From Craspedostauros australis (Eukaryota > Bacillariophyta > Bacillariophyceae > Mastogloiales > Achnanthaceae), in contig JAMXDE010000006.1 in NCBI GenBank assembly GCA_026770025.1, forward strand, positions 2,114,001 through 2,178,000: a DNA stretch of 64,000 bases, in the 5' to 3' direction. Made by a program: the position numbers and the translations under genes. Of the stretch, positions 31,553 through 42,800 are shown one piece after another. The stretch's first letter is position 1; each line of letters starts with the position of its first letter. The notes under the pieces are model-generated. The model was not told the DNA's origin. It saw only the letters and a program-made list of their open reading frames with translations, and searched no databases.

Positions 31553-34500
31553 CTAGTGATAGATGCGACCCAATCCCATCTCCGCCAGCATGGAGGTGAT
31601 GGTGGTTGCCTCGGCTGACGAAGAGGCGACGATGTGCACATCACGAAGTCCTGAGAACTTGACTTCGTCCACCAGTGTCTGCAGTCCCACCTTCAACGTC
31701 TCCTTGTACGCGCTGCCTCCCGGCCGTGTGGTGAGCATGGATAGCGCAACCGCCTGCAGCTGCGCGTGTCTCACCAAGACCAAGCTGGATCGGTAGCTCG
31801 ACTGCAACATGGTCTTGGTGTAGTGCAGCGTATCACCGTCGTGCGGTTCGATGTCGTCCCAGTTGGATGGCGAGAGCGGCCCCACCGTGAGGATGACGCA
31901 TGGCGCATCCAACGAGCCGTACTTTTCTGGACCCACAATGACAGCATTCCCCGTGCCGCATTTGACAGTCCCCCAGGCGGTTTCCGTGATGATGGGCAGC
32001 GTGTCGATGTCCATTTTCAGCTCTTCTTCACCGCGCTCGAGGAGCTGCTCTCCGGGACGATTCCCCTCCAAGTTGCAGCTTTCGTTCGTCCAACACACGA
32101 TTCCGATGGCCTCCGCCGGGTGCTCGAAGTCTGCCAGGGATCCGCAGTACACCTCGAAGGAGCAATCGCGGTCATCCAGATGCACTGCGAACGTCGCTGG
32201 CTTGACCTCGTCGCCATCCGCATCGTCGCCACTCAGCATGGACTGCACCTGTGCTTGGATGTTATTGAGCTGGGTCGCCGGCGCTGAGTCTTCAGCGATG
32301 GCACGCATGCGCTGCTCCTTCATTATCTGCTTTTTCAGCTTCAGCATGTCCTTCTTGATGTCGTTGGCGTGTTCGTAATTGCGCGACGACACGGCGTCGG
32401 AAAGCTCCTTCTTCATGGTCTCCTCTTCCTGACGCAGCTCTTGGATGGTGGGGAACATCGTCCTCATGGCCTCCAGCTCCTCCAGGATGATGTCCAAATC
32501 CATGGCGCGCAGGAAGTTCTTCTCCTCCGTCGCCTTCTCCTTCTGCTTCGTGCGCAGGGCGATGTCGTGCTCGACGCCCGCCAACGAATCCACGTTGACC
32601 TCCGGACGGTTGGCAATGCCGATCAGACCGATGAAGTCCTTCCTGGACATGGACTTGGCGACCCTGATGACGTCCGCCGGAACGCCGCCGCCCAGTCGTT
32701 CGAACAGATCCACGCGTCGCCGTGATGGCCGGATTACCTTTTGCTGCAGCTTCGTGACGTAGGGCGGCTCCAGCAGCTCGGCAAACTCCATCGCGGAATG
32801 AGCGACGGGACAGCCGGAGCTGGCGATGAATTTGGAGATGCCGCCAAACAGCAGCGCTGTCGATTTGAAATCGAGTGGTCCGATCTCGATGGCATCGTCC
32901 GGACCGCCGTTGCCACCGGATTCCGATGACAGGGTGGAGATGGTGGAGTACTCGTCGAAGCTGCGCGAGGTGATCAGGATGATCTTGGTCTTTGTGGCGT
33001 TGAGGAAGTGGCTGATGAACTTTTCCAAATTCTCCTGCACGGAACGCGTCGAAAACCCGCGATCGTCGATGACAAAGATCGATTGCATGTCCTCCAGTTC
33101 GATTTCGATACGGTCGCGGCAGTCGCAGTACACCTCGTTCTCCCAGATGTCGACGTCTGAGTCCTTCATGGTGTTGATGGCAAGGCAGAGGTCGCCGTAC
33201 AGCGAGTCCTCGAAGGGTGTCACGCTCTCCGGTGCAGGCAGCCAAAACACGTGGTCAATGGAGAAGGCGGATTTTCTGTTCAGGATGTACTTGCAGGCTG
33301 CCGCAACGACGGTCTCGCGTCCGTTCCCGGCCGGACCTCCCACGCGCACAACATCATCCACACGCAGAGCCTCGATAATTTCATACATGTCCACCTCCCT
33401 GCCAATGAAATGCTGCGGGCACTTGGGAAGTACGGATGGCTCGACGGATGCGGATCCGTTGGCACCGTCCTCGTCCGCTTCGTCGTCCTGCGGGGTGGAT
33501 TGCGTGAAGAAGACGGGTCGGCTGTGGAAGAAGTCGTTGCCCGTGCTCTCCGGCAGCAACGTGAATCGGTCCATGATGTTGCGCATCTTCTTGACAGTCG
33601 GCGAGGTGCGGACGGTGTCGCAGGCGATGCTGTAGGCCTGCTTCAGCAGCTTGTTCTGCGCCAAGGCTTTGTAGAAGCTCTGGATGAACTCGATGGACAC
33701 GGAGTCGCGGAACCGTCCATCGCGCTGGCAGCACACGACGTGTGGGACGCCGGCATTGAGGAATGCCTGCCCGATCTCCTTGGCATAAAACGACGAGACG
33801 AAGACGACCTGGATGTGCGATTCTGCCTGCGCCCCGTTGCTGGAAGGCGTGCCGTTGGCCGCTCTCAGTATCTTTTCCAGCTCGTCGAAGGAAAGCTTTT
33901 GCAGCGATCCCAGTCCGTTCTCCAAACCGATGTAGTCCGGCCCACCGTGACAGCAGAGATGCATGATGCGGCTGTTTGGCTTGGCAAAGAAGGACTTCCA
34001 ATGATCCATCGTGGCGATTTTGGATGCGACCTGGATCTCCGCACCGAAGGCGAGGCCGACGGAGTCTCGGATGGCGTTGGCTTCGAATGAAATGTCGCTG
34101 TACGGGATGGGGGAGTGCATGCTGTCCTCGCGGCTGAAGTAGACCAGCGGCGATGCGTGGAAGAAGAGGAGTCGATCGAAGGGCGGCTTGCGTTCGCCTT
34201 CGTCCATCATCATCATGTTGCCAGTGTTGGACGACGCGGTGGTGCTGGTTGTGGCCGCCGTCGTGTCTTCCAACTTGTCGCCGGCGGTGACCAGCAGCTT
34301 GTCCGGCGTTGGCGCAGCAACAGCCGCTTCGCCAGTCGTAGGATCATCGCCGTGCGCGTTATTTTCGAGATGCTGATGCGGTGGGACGATGGGCGTCGGT
34401 TGTCGCAGCTGCTGATCCACCGTGGGTTCCGACGTCGGTGCCTGCTCCTGCGAGAACATCCTCAAGCTCTGGCGGAGGTTTGAGTTTCGGCGTCCCCTCA

Positions 34501-36307
34501 TCTGCTGCGGCTGCTGCTGTTGCTCCTTGTGCAGCTGCTGCTCTTGCTGGTTCTTCTCGCTGTGTGCCAGAAGGAGGCGTCGGATCGCCACGATGATGAA
34601 TCGGCGGTCGATCTTGTTCCTCCAGAGCCCCGAGATCTCCCGGACGGTGAAGTTGGAATCGAGTGCCGACAGCAGCGCCCTGGCGCCGACGTTGTGGATG
34701 TCGTTCTCCGCCAGACCGAGCACGCGCAGAGTCGAATTGGCCTGCAGCATCTTGGACAGCGCGATGCATCCATCGTCGGCTATGCCGTTCCAGCCCAGGT
34801 AGAGACGTTCGAGGTTTTCGTTGGTGAGCAGCGCCTGCGCGAATGACTCCGCGACGCCGTCGTGCAGGTAGTTGGCCTCGAGGTTGAGTACGCGCAGGGA
34901 GGTGTTGTTGCAGAGGCAGGAGCGCAGGCCGAAGTTGTTCTGATCGAGATCCCAGAGTTCGTTGTGGGACAGGTTGAGGCAGCGCAGACGCGTGTGGTGG
35001 TTGTTGCGGGCGATGGAGTTGAAGATGGTGATGCCTCCGTCGGAGCTGATTTTGTTGCGCGAAAGGTCGAGCTTCTCGAGCGTGACGGACTGCTCGACGA
35101 ACTTGGAGAGCGCTTCGGCTCCGTCGTTGCCTATCTGGTTGGTGCGGAGGTATAGCTTGACGAGCGGGAGGGAGGAGGCGTCGAGGCCACCCGCGAGGTG
35201 CTGCATGGCGACGTCATCGAGCTTGCAGTTTTCGAGGATGAGTCCGGTGAGACGTTTGTTTTCCGACAGGGCGGCGGCCATCTGCTGGATGTCCACCTGT
35301 CGCAGGATGACGTTGGAGAGGTCCAGGATGAAGATCATGGGGTTGACTCGGAGGGCCTGCACCGTGGTGACGATGACGGGAAGGGGCGTGGATTCGTCGA
35401 CGGAGGCGTGGCTGCCGGATTGCTTGAGAGCCAGCGGCGGGAAGGATGATGTGGTGGTACGTCCGGACGTTCTCCTCGTGGTGCGGGATGTTGCGGTGAT
35501 CTTGGTGGGCGCGGCACCGGCGGCGCTGTCCACCGATGCGCGGCTGCCATCGGGCGACGTTGCGCGGCGCTGCGAGGACCGTCGCAGTCTGTTTCTGAGG
35601 CGGTTGCCAGCGGACATGGAGAAGTTCCTGGACTCCTCGCTGTCTCTTCGACGTTGTCGGATGGGATGGTTGGTGCTGCCCGCGGCGGACATCTCGATGT
35701 GCTTGTTCTGCTGGACCCCGTCCATGCTCTGCGAGCTGTTGTTGCGTTGTCTGGGATTGGCGCTGCCCGTCCTGAGGGAGGAGGTGGAGTTGCGGGTTTG
35801 CGGACGTCTGGGACGGCCCTCGCCCACCAACCGCCTGGCCTGGTCGATGGTGAAGCAGTTGGGCTTGACGCAGTAGCCACGGTAGACGAGGTACCCTCCT
35901 TGTTTGTCGGTGATGGTGAGCGGCTCCCACTTGTGCTTTCGGAAGAGCTTGAAGACGCGTTTTTTGGTCCTGGTCGTTGCACACAGTGGGCACAGGCCGC
36001 GTTTCCGGCAGTACTCCTCGAGCTCCTCTCCCGAAAGCTGTGCCGCGGCCACTGCGGCTGCTGTGGATTGTGAGTTGTTTGCGTTGATCCGCTGGTGCTG
36101 GACTATCTGCTGGTGCTGCCTCCGCGTGTTTGAGGTGGAGTTGGTGGCGAAGCTGCGTTGCGATGATTGGGCCATGGTTGTGTTTGTAAGGGTGGATCTG
36201 GTGGCCGTGGTCCTGTTGCTCGCGCTGGTGTTGTGCTGGGGGTAGCCATCGCCGTTGACACCGTCCGCGGCCGACAGGACGTCCGCTGATGAATGTGAGT
36301 GTGACAT
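31553..36307 (-). CDS. LRR - CHAT-like - STAND NTPase - UVR-like - macro-like protein, copy 2
   Basis: A 1584-residue paralogue of copy 1 with the same domain order and a longer, disordered N-terminus. Five-Cys module at about 89-158 (EYCRKRGLCPLC, GYCVKPNC); LRRs about 312-590; CHAT-like domain about 712-912, with IMHLCCHGG keeping the expected catalytic His but FVSSFYAKEIGQAF lacking the Cys; NTPase from FIGREVDMYEII with a degenerate Walker A (GGPAGNGRET, Lys to Arg) and Walker B-like IFVIDDRGF; two UVR-like hairpins (EEKNFLRAMDLDIILEELE and SSRNYEHANDIKKDML); macro-like end ([29 protein letters not shown]). It is divergent from copy 3, which starts 3.5 kb away. Loss of the P-loop Lys makes normal ATP hydrolysis doubtful, so it may be a regulatory partner (inference). 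Confidence 0.84.
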   Translation of the reverse strand: MSHSHSSADVLSAADGVNGDGYPQHNTSASNRTTATRSTLTNTTMAQSSQRSFATNSTSNTRRQHQQIVQHQRINANNSQSTAAAVAAAQLSGEELEEYCRKRGLCPLCATTRTKKRVFKLFRKHKWEPLTITDKQGGYLVYRGYCVKPNCFTIDQARRLVGEGRPRRPQTRNSTSSLRTGSANPRQRNNSSQSMDGVQQNKHIEMSAAGSTNHPIRQRRRDSEESRNFSMSAGNRLRNRLRRSSQRRATSPDGSRASVDSAAGAAPTKITATSRTTRRTSGRTTTSSFPPLALKQSGSHASVDESTPLPVIVTTVQALRVNPMIFILDLSNVILRQVDIQQMAAALSENKRLTGLILENCKLDDVAMQHLAGGLDASSLPLVKLYLRTNQIGNDGAEALSKFVEQSVTLEKLDLSRNKISSDGGITIFNSIARNNHHTRLRCLNLSHNELWDLDQNNFGLRSCLCNNTSLRVLNLEANYLHDGVAESFAQALLTNENLERLYLGWNGIADDGCIALSKMLQANSTLRVLGLAENDIHNVGARALLSALDSNFTVREISGLWRNKIDRRFIIVAIRRLLLAHSEKNQQEQQLHKEQQQQPQQMRGRRNSNLRQSLRMFSQEQAPTSEPTVDQQLRQPTPIVPPHQHLENNAHGDDPTTGEAAVAAPTPDKLLVTAGDKLEDTTAATTSTTASSNTGNMMMMDEGERKPPFDRLLFFHASPLVYFSREDSMHSPIPYSDISFEANAIRDSVGLAFGAEIQVASKIATMDHWKSFFAKPNSRIMHLCCHGGPDYIGLENGLGSLQKLSFDELEKILRAANGTPSSNGAQAESHIQVVFVSSFYAKEIGQAFLNAGVPHVVCCQRDGRFRDSVSIEFIQSFYKALAQNKLLKQAYSIACDTVRTSPTVKKMRNIMDRFTLLPESTGNDFFHSRPVFFTQSTPQDDEADEDGANGSASVEPSVLPKCPQHFIGREVDMYEIIEALRVDDVVRVGGPAGNGRETVVAAACKYILNRKSAFSIDHVFWLPAPESVTPFEDSLYGDLCLAINTMKDSDVDIWENEVYCDCRDRIEIELEDMQSIFVIDDRGFSTRSVQENLEKFISHFLNATKTKIILITSRSFDEYSTISTLSSESGGNGGPDDAIEIGPLDFKSTALLFGGISKFIASSGCPVAHSAMEFAELLEPPYVTKLQQKVIRPSRRRVDLFERLGGGVPADVIRVAKSMSRKDFIGLIGIANRPEVNVDSLAGVEHDIALRTKQKEKATEEKNFLRAMDLDIILEELEAMRTMFPTIQELRQEEETMKKELSDAVSSRNYEHANDIKKDMLKLKKQIMKEQRMRAIAEDSAPATQLNNIQAQVQSMLSGDDADGDEVKPATFAVHLDDRDCSFEVYCGSLADFEHPAEAIGIVCWTNESCNLEGNRPGEQLLERGEEELKMDIDTLPIITETAWGTVKCGTGNAVIVGPEKYGSLDAPCVILTVGPLSPSNWDDIEPHDGDTLHYTKTMLQSSYRSSLVLVRHAQLQAVALSMLTTRPGGSAYKETLKVGLQTLVDEVKFSGLRDVHIVASSSAEATTITSMLAEMGLGRIYH

Positions 36308-39300
36308 GTTGTTGGGCCGTGTGTTGGGCTGTGCCAGGGATGATGGTCTGTTGCCTTCTCTGTTGCCTACCTCGCTCTCGCTTTTGCTCTCCCTTCTCTA
36401 CTCCTCCTTTTGTTCGCGCGTTTCAAAGAGAGGTCTCAGATGCACCCGTTTGTCCCAGATTTGCAGATGTGCAGATACGCTCGTCTGTTTCTGCAACAGC
36501 TGATGGCGTGCCTGTTCCTGATGCAGTTGCTGCTGCAGTTGCTGATGTGATTGTCAATAGGACTTCCTGTCTCCAAGGCCAAGTTCACTTTGCTCACTTT
36601 TATGCACTATGCCAATGCGAGTACTCGTTGGGGGGATGCGCCTCCTGCCTCAGATGGATGGAGACTGGCAGCAGCAATTGGCAACGCGACTGTCTCTTCT
36701 GTGCTATCGACCCGCGCCTTGGTTGTCTGTGGGATGGGAAATGTCCGTCTGGTGTGGCTGCGAGTATGGTGACAACACGAGCTATGACAGTGTTGGGTTG
36801 TTGGATGGAGAGCGATAGCTCGTGGGAACAGCCGTCGATGTCGATGTCGTTGTGCCTGTGTTGTGTCGAAGTCACGGTGTTCGCTGATGTGCGATGCCGC
36901 GGGCTCAAAGACGGAGGATGTTGTGGGGAGGAGGCAAAGACTCGGGCACGAACGAGCGGTGTGCCTTCTTTTTGGTTCCGTTCGTGTTGGTCACCGTTGG
37001 CGGCGAGGGTTCTTCCCTTGCTTTTGGTAGTGCTCTTGTTGTCGTCGATGATCGTGGCGCAAACAAGAGGACGGCGCGAAATGGGCGACACAATTATGAC
37101 CTCTGTGTGTGCGTGTGACAGGTGTCCTTATTGCTTCTCTCTGTTGGCTGCAAGTGTGGTGGGTGGAGTCCAAATAGGTCGTACTCCACGGCTACAGTAC
37201 CAATCAACACCAAGGGACTTCTCTTTCTTCTGAGTTCAGATGCGCTGCACTCGAGAGCCGAGTAGGATCTCCTGTGCGGTGTGGCGTTTCTGGAACCTCT
37301 CTTCGATGCTCTCTTGGTGGGTGGGAGTCTTGGTTTCCCTGATGACCATGTGGGTGGTTGTGAGTGTGGGAGTGTGTGGGAGAGTGTGTGTATTGGTCAC
37401 TATCCTGCGACTATCCCTGCGTTGGTGCTCCCCGAGGTGTCGGTGTCGATGCGGATGGTGCTTCCACCCTTGTTGTTGCGGTTCTTCGCCTTCGTGATTT
37501 TGGCTGCGATTTGGCAAAGTCACAATTGCACACCGTCGTGGCATCGGTGGTACCTGATGGAGGGTGTCGCTGCGTTGTTTGAGTTTCTTCTGTCATCGTC
37601 TCCCGCTTGTTGGTGGTGTCCATGTTCGCTGGCGCACAACACCGTGTCACAGTGGTTCTTCGCCTCCAGTGATGTCCCACATGCCACAGTAGTCGTGGGT
37701 GTACAAATCGGCACCACGCTGTTTTGTCAATAGTGTGTCCGTGTCAAAATACAATTCAAGCGTTAGTTTGCTATCGCAAATTCAGACACAACCAAGCCGC
37801 AACGACGAACTCGTGAGCGTGACAACGACAGACTCAAATCGGACACACTAAGGTTCCACACACTGGAACTCTTGGTGCCAAAACGAGGTGATGAAACACG
37901 TGTTGGGTTGGAAGGTTCGATCGCGTTCGTTCGCAGTCGGAAGAGCGCGACATGACAGCGGATGAACGTGTCGGTGTGCGCCGAATCCAAAAACGGTATT
38001 GAGTGGGCTTATTCAACATGAGGCGTTCTGCGTGTCACATTCAGACACTTACTTATGTAGCCAAATGCAATGTCTCCGTTGTCTTAGGCGGACCTCTTGT
38101 CGCTTGTATCACAACGGAACGAAATCTGTCGACCAAGGCTGTTTGGGTTGGTGAACGCCAAACTTCGTTGACGCTTTTCGGTCGATTTCACTCAGCTCTT
38201 CTCTGGGTTGTCAGGGTCAGTCCATCTTGCTTCGTCGTGTTGATTCGACGAAGAGGTGGAGGACGGCGGAGCCCTCTAGAGGTCCATGTCAAGTGTAGAC
38301 CAGGTTTACTCACACAGAGGCCAATGCTCGCACTTCCATGACAGATCCGCAGCTGCAGGAATACAGGCGTGAGACAAGTCCAAGCCATCCTTCCCAATCT
38401 TCTGGACAGACTCGTTCATAAATCTCGAGAGATTTGGATGCAGGGCCTGCTTTCGCTTCTTTGAAAGCCTTTGTCACGACCGTTGGGCAATAAACTGCAG
38501 ATTTATGTCCAGAGCACAAAGGAGGCTCTGCTCTGTCTTCAACGACTATAGGTGTGATGAAGACAATCAGCCAGACATCCAATCGAGCGATCTGCATCCA
38601 ATCCATAGTCGTAATACTCTGGCTGCGAAGATGGAGCTAGAGGGGGGTGCAAATTGGATCGCATGGAGCCTCCTTCATCGCTATCTCCAACTCTGTGCAA
38701 AGACCGCTTCTTGCTCGTTTGCTACCAACTACCGTTTCGACAAGCTAGTATCTTGACAGAGAATGTGGGCCTGATGTGCTCCCACAAGACCTCTCCGGAG
38801 CTGTTCGCGCTTTCTTTGCGTTTCGCCACGTCTGGACTGGCGGTTCATCACCTCAATGTTCGCGTCTCATGTAGTACTCTTTGAGATACCAACATCGATA
38901 CTATATCCAGCAATCAAGGTACTAGTAGTATCAACCCGAGTACTATATTACTGCAAACACAGAGTCATTCCAACGATGCCCAGGATGACTGCGGGTGACA
39001 TCATGCAGAACGAGGCGACAGAAAACCGCGAACCTTCGTGCACAAAGATCGTATCCTGTGGCTGTGGTGGCGGTTGCGCTTCACATCCGCCTTCACGCAC
39101 GAATACAGGAATGCGGCACCGACCAAAATCCACAAAGACGGACGACAACAGAGGATCCGGCTGCTGCCTCCCCCTCGCCTTTCTTCGCCCCTCCACCGAC
39201 AAAGGCCATCTGCGTTGCGGACTTTCGCTGAACCTTTGCAGCAGTCGGGTGGACAGCCTCTCTCTCTTTCGTGAGTCTCGTGAGTTTCGTGGTGGGTTGA

Positions 39301-39803
39301 GAGTCAGGCTGTGCGCCGCAATTGTCCCAGGAAGGCATCATCATCATAGTCGTCGCTCAAAGGCATCATCAAGGCGAGGCATACTTACGTGCATGCGGCT
39401 CCGCTCTCCATCATTGCGCCATCCTCTCTTACACCATACCAATACTGCGGTCTGCATTGTCTTACGAGCCACTCGTCCTGGCATTCATCACCACGACATC
39501 CATCACCATCACACATCCCATCAGCGGCAAGAACAACGAGGATAGGAACAATAAGAGTAGTAGTAAGAACGAGAACTGCTGAGAGGTGCCACCGCAGAAG
39601 TCGCCACTTGACAGACAGATACGCACAGATACGCACGACAGCTACTCCATAGCTTGCAGCTTACGCATAGTACCATCCACATTGCTGGCAGGTGAAGTAT
39701 TATATTCTATAACGTTACAATATATTGTAGAATAGGTAGTATTATAGGTAGCATAATATAATATAATACAAGCAGACCAAGAAGACCCAGAAGACCAAGC
39801 ACC
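36308..39803. other. 3.5 kb divergent spacer between copies 2 and 3
   Basis: This is the longest gene-free stretch before the satellites. It lies between the start codons of two divergent paralogues and so holds both promoters. The copy 3 side has a strongly AT-rich, TATA-like stretch (about 39698-39770). Open frames here, including one of 314 codons at 36289-37233, start inside or antisense to copy 2 and show no domain. Confidence 0.55.
39698..39770 (+). promoter_or_regulatory. AT-rich TATA-like promoter region of copy 3
   Basis: A dense cluster of TATTATA, ATATAATATAATA and similar motifs lies 35-105 bases upstream of the ATG at 39804. Similar AT-rich boxes precede EMC5, so this looks like a core promoter with a short leader. 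It is judged from composition and position only. Confidence 0.4.
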
Positions 39804-42800
39804 ATGGCGTCCGCTCCACCAAGATCGGTGGTCTCGTTCCTGGAGGTGGACGGGAAGGTGATCAGCGGCGAAGCCTTCGACGAGTACTGCAAGTCCCATG
39901 GACTGTGCCGTCGCTGCGCGCGCGTCAGAACGCATCGGCGGATCGTCAAGCTCTTTGGGAAAGGGAAGAAGTGGGAGCCGCTCACCATCTTTCGTGATGA
40001 CGACGACGACGACGACCACGATGGCAACGGCAATGGCAATGGCAATTCGGAGGAGTACCTCGTTTACAAGGGATACTGCATGCAGCCCACGTGCTACACC
40101 ATGGGCCAAGCCAAGCGCTTGCTGGGGGAAGGAGCCAACAGCTCCAACGGCCGACGATCATCGCGGCGCAACAAGCTCTCGCGCCGTCTGCGCAAGCGTC
40201 GCCCGTCCAAGCGCACCGAGGAAAACGAGGAGTCCTCCGTCTCCTCCGATGTCAGCACGACCAGCTCGCGCAGCTCCAGCAGCATCCTCAGCAACCTGGG
40301 CCAGCGGTTTCGGCGCGGCGGCAGGCAGAAGCGTCGCAGCACGGCCTCCTCCACCGGGTCCGCCGCCTCCTCCGTCAGCAGCATGGACTTCTCGGACGAT
40401 GACACCATCGACAGCCGCCTGAGTTCGGCATCGACCACGGGCGACGCCTCTTCGGCGCTATCGCTCGCACCGGGGCAGGTGTCTCCCATCGTCGAGCACC
40501 GGCTGGAGCAGCTCATCATGTACGACTACTTCACCGTCCTCGACCTCAGCAAGGTGGAGCTGCGAGTCGAGGAGATCGCGTCCATGACGAAGGCGCTGGA
40601 GAAGGCAACCACGCTGGAGTCCGTCATCTTGGATCGCTGCAAATTGCAAGACGAAGGCCTGGAGACCATCGTCCAGGCCCTCCTCGACGCCAACCACGTC
40701 GGCATCCGCAAACTCAGCCTGCGCCAGAACACCATCGGCAACCGCGGTGCGTTGGCCCTCGCAAAACTACTCAGGCAAAGCGCACTGCTGGAAGAGCTCG
40801 ATCTCAGCGAGAACACCGTCAGCTCCGTCGGCGCCGTCGCCATCTTCTCGGCGCTGCACCACGTGGCGCAAAACCTCTCGCCCAACAACGTCTCCAGGCT
40901 CGTGCATCTCAACCTGGCGCAGAACGAAATCTGGGATCTAGACGACGGCAGCCTCCTGCGCAACACAAAATCGCTGCAAATCCTAAACCTCGACGGCAAC
41001 TTCATGCACGACGAAGGCGCAGACCAAATCGCGACCTCCATCTCCGAGAACCCCGACTGCCGCTTGGAGAAGCTCTTTCTGGGATGGAACGGCATCTCCG
41101 ATGATGGCGCGACGGCGCTCTCCAAAATGCTCGAGGTTAACCAAACCATCCAGGTCCTCGGCCTGGCAGAGAACGACATCAGCAACACGGGCGCGAGGGC
41201 CATCCTGTCGGCGCTGTCCATCAACACCAGCGTAAGGGAGATCAGCGGTCTGTATCACAATCAGATTGACCGGAAATTCATCATCGTGGCCATCAAGCGG
41301 CTGCTGCACCGATACGGTGATCGAAATTCGTCACAACAAGAGCAGCAAGCAGAACCGCAAGCCGCAAAGCCGGCGCAGAGCGCGGCAGTCCCCGACAACA
41401 AGGATCCGCAGGAGCAACATCCAGCGCCAACACAACCCGGACCAAACAATACTGCAGCGCAAGGTGAAACGCAGCAAACTGCAGGCGCCGACGACGCGTC
41501 TCAAACATCCGACAATTCTCTCAACTGGGCTGCGCAGGTGTACACCTCAGCAAACGTGGAGGAGAGGACGGATGAACCACCATACGATGGCTACGGCGGT
41601 CGCAGCTTCAGCAACGGCGGCATGGTGAAGAACACTGTCGCGTTGGAGGCCATCGAGCATTGGGATTGGGGGACGTTTGGCATTGAGGAGATTGACGGTT
41701 CCAACGACGGCGAACAGACGCACGTCATCACGACATCCATTGTCCCGCCTGTTACCACGGCCGCACCGAGTCTGCAGATGCCGGACATGGACGACGACGA
41801 CGACGATGATGATATCGCGGGTGCCTACGATAACGGTCTCAACTACGGTTCCGGCGGGGCGGCCCCGGATGGTACCATGCCGAAGGATCGCCTCACCATC
41901 TTCCAGTCGGCACCATTGGCGTACTTCAACATGCACACCGCGCAGCACCATGCGGTGCCGCTCATGGACTTCGAGTACGAACGGCAGGAATTGCGACAGG
42001 CGTTGGAAGACCCGGAAATCTTGGGTTCCGAAATCGAGCTCAAATTCGAAGTGGCGACGGCGGATCGTTTGCAGAACTTCTTCGCCAACGGCGACAGCCC
42101 CATCATGCACTTCTCGGGTTATGGCAACCCCGATTGTTTCGCGTTGGAGAACGGGTTCGGGTACATGAAGGCGCTGCCAACCATGGAACTCAATCGGTAC
42201 ATCAGTGGGACACGACGCGTTCAGGTGGTCGTCGTGTCAGCGCATCACAGTCGATCTGTCGCGGACGCCTTCATCCAGGCGGGCATCCCGCATGTGGTGT
42301 GCTGCCAAACGGATGCTGCGTACCGCGATTCTGTGTCGGTGGAATTCACCAAACTCATGTACCAAGAGCTGGCGCGCAACAGCACGTTGCAAGCGGCCTT
42401 CCGTTCGGCGCTGGACGGCGTCACCAAGTCACCCCTCGTGAAGAACGTGCGCAACCTGGCAGATAAGTTCAAGTTGCTTCCCGAGCATCCGCCCAGCACG
42501 CGGTACCATGACGTGCCCGTCCTCTTCCGAACCAACATTTCTGACCTGCCGGACGACAACCTCGTGGAGGAGCCCGACACCAGCTGGTTGCCACCGGTGC
42601 CGAGCCAATTCCTGGGACGCGAGGTTGACATGTACGAAATTCTGGAATCGCTGCGCGTAGATGACGTCGTTCGCGTCGGCGGGGTCAAGGGCTCCGGCAA
42701 GGCCAGCGTGATTTCGGCCGTGAGCAGGTACGTCCTGGCACGCCCGGCCTCGTTCATGATCAGCAATGTGTTTTGGTTGCCCGCAGTTCCCGACGTGACG

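Noticed and set aside
36289-37233. A 314-codon plus-strand frame at the start of copy 2
   Set aside because: It begins antisense to the copy 2 start and translates Cys/Val-rich sequence without domains. It is more likely promoter DNA.
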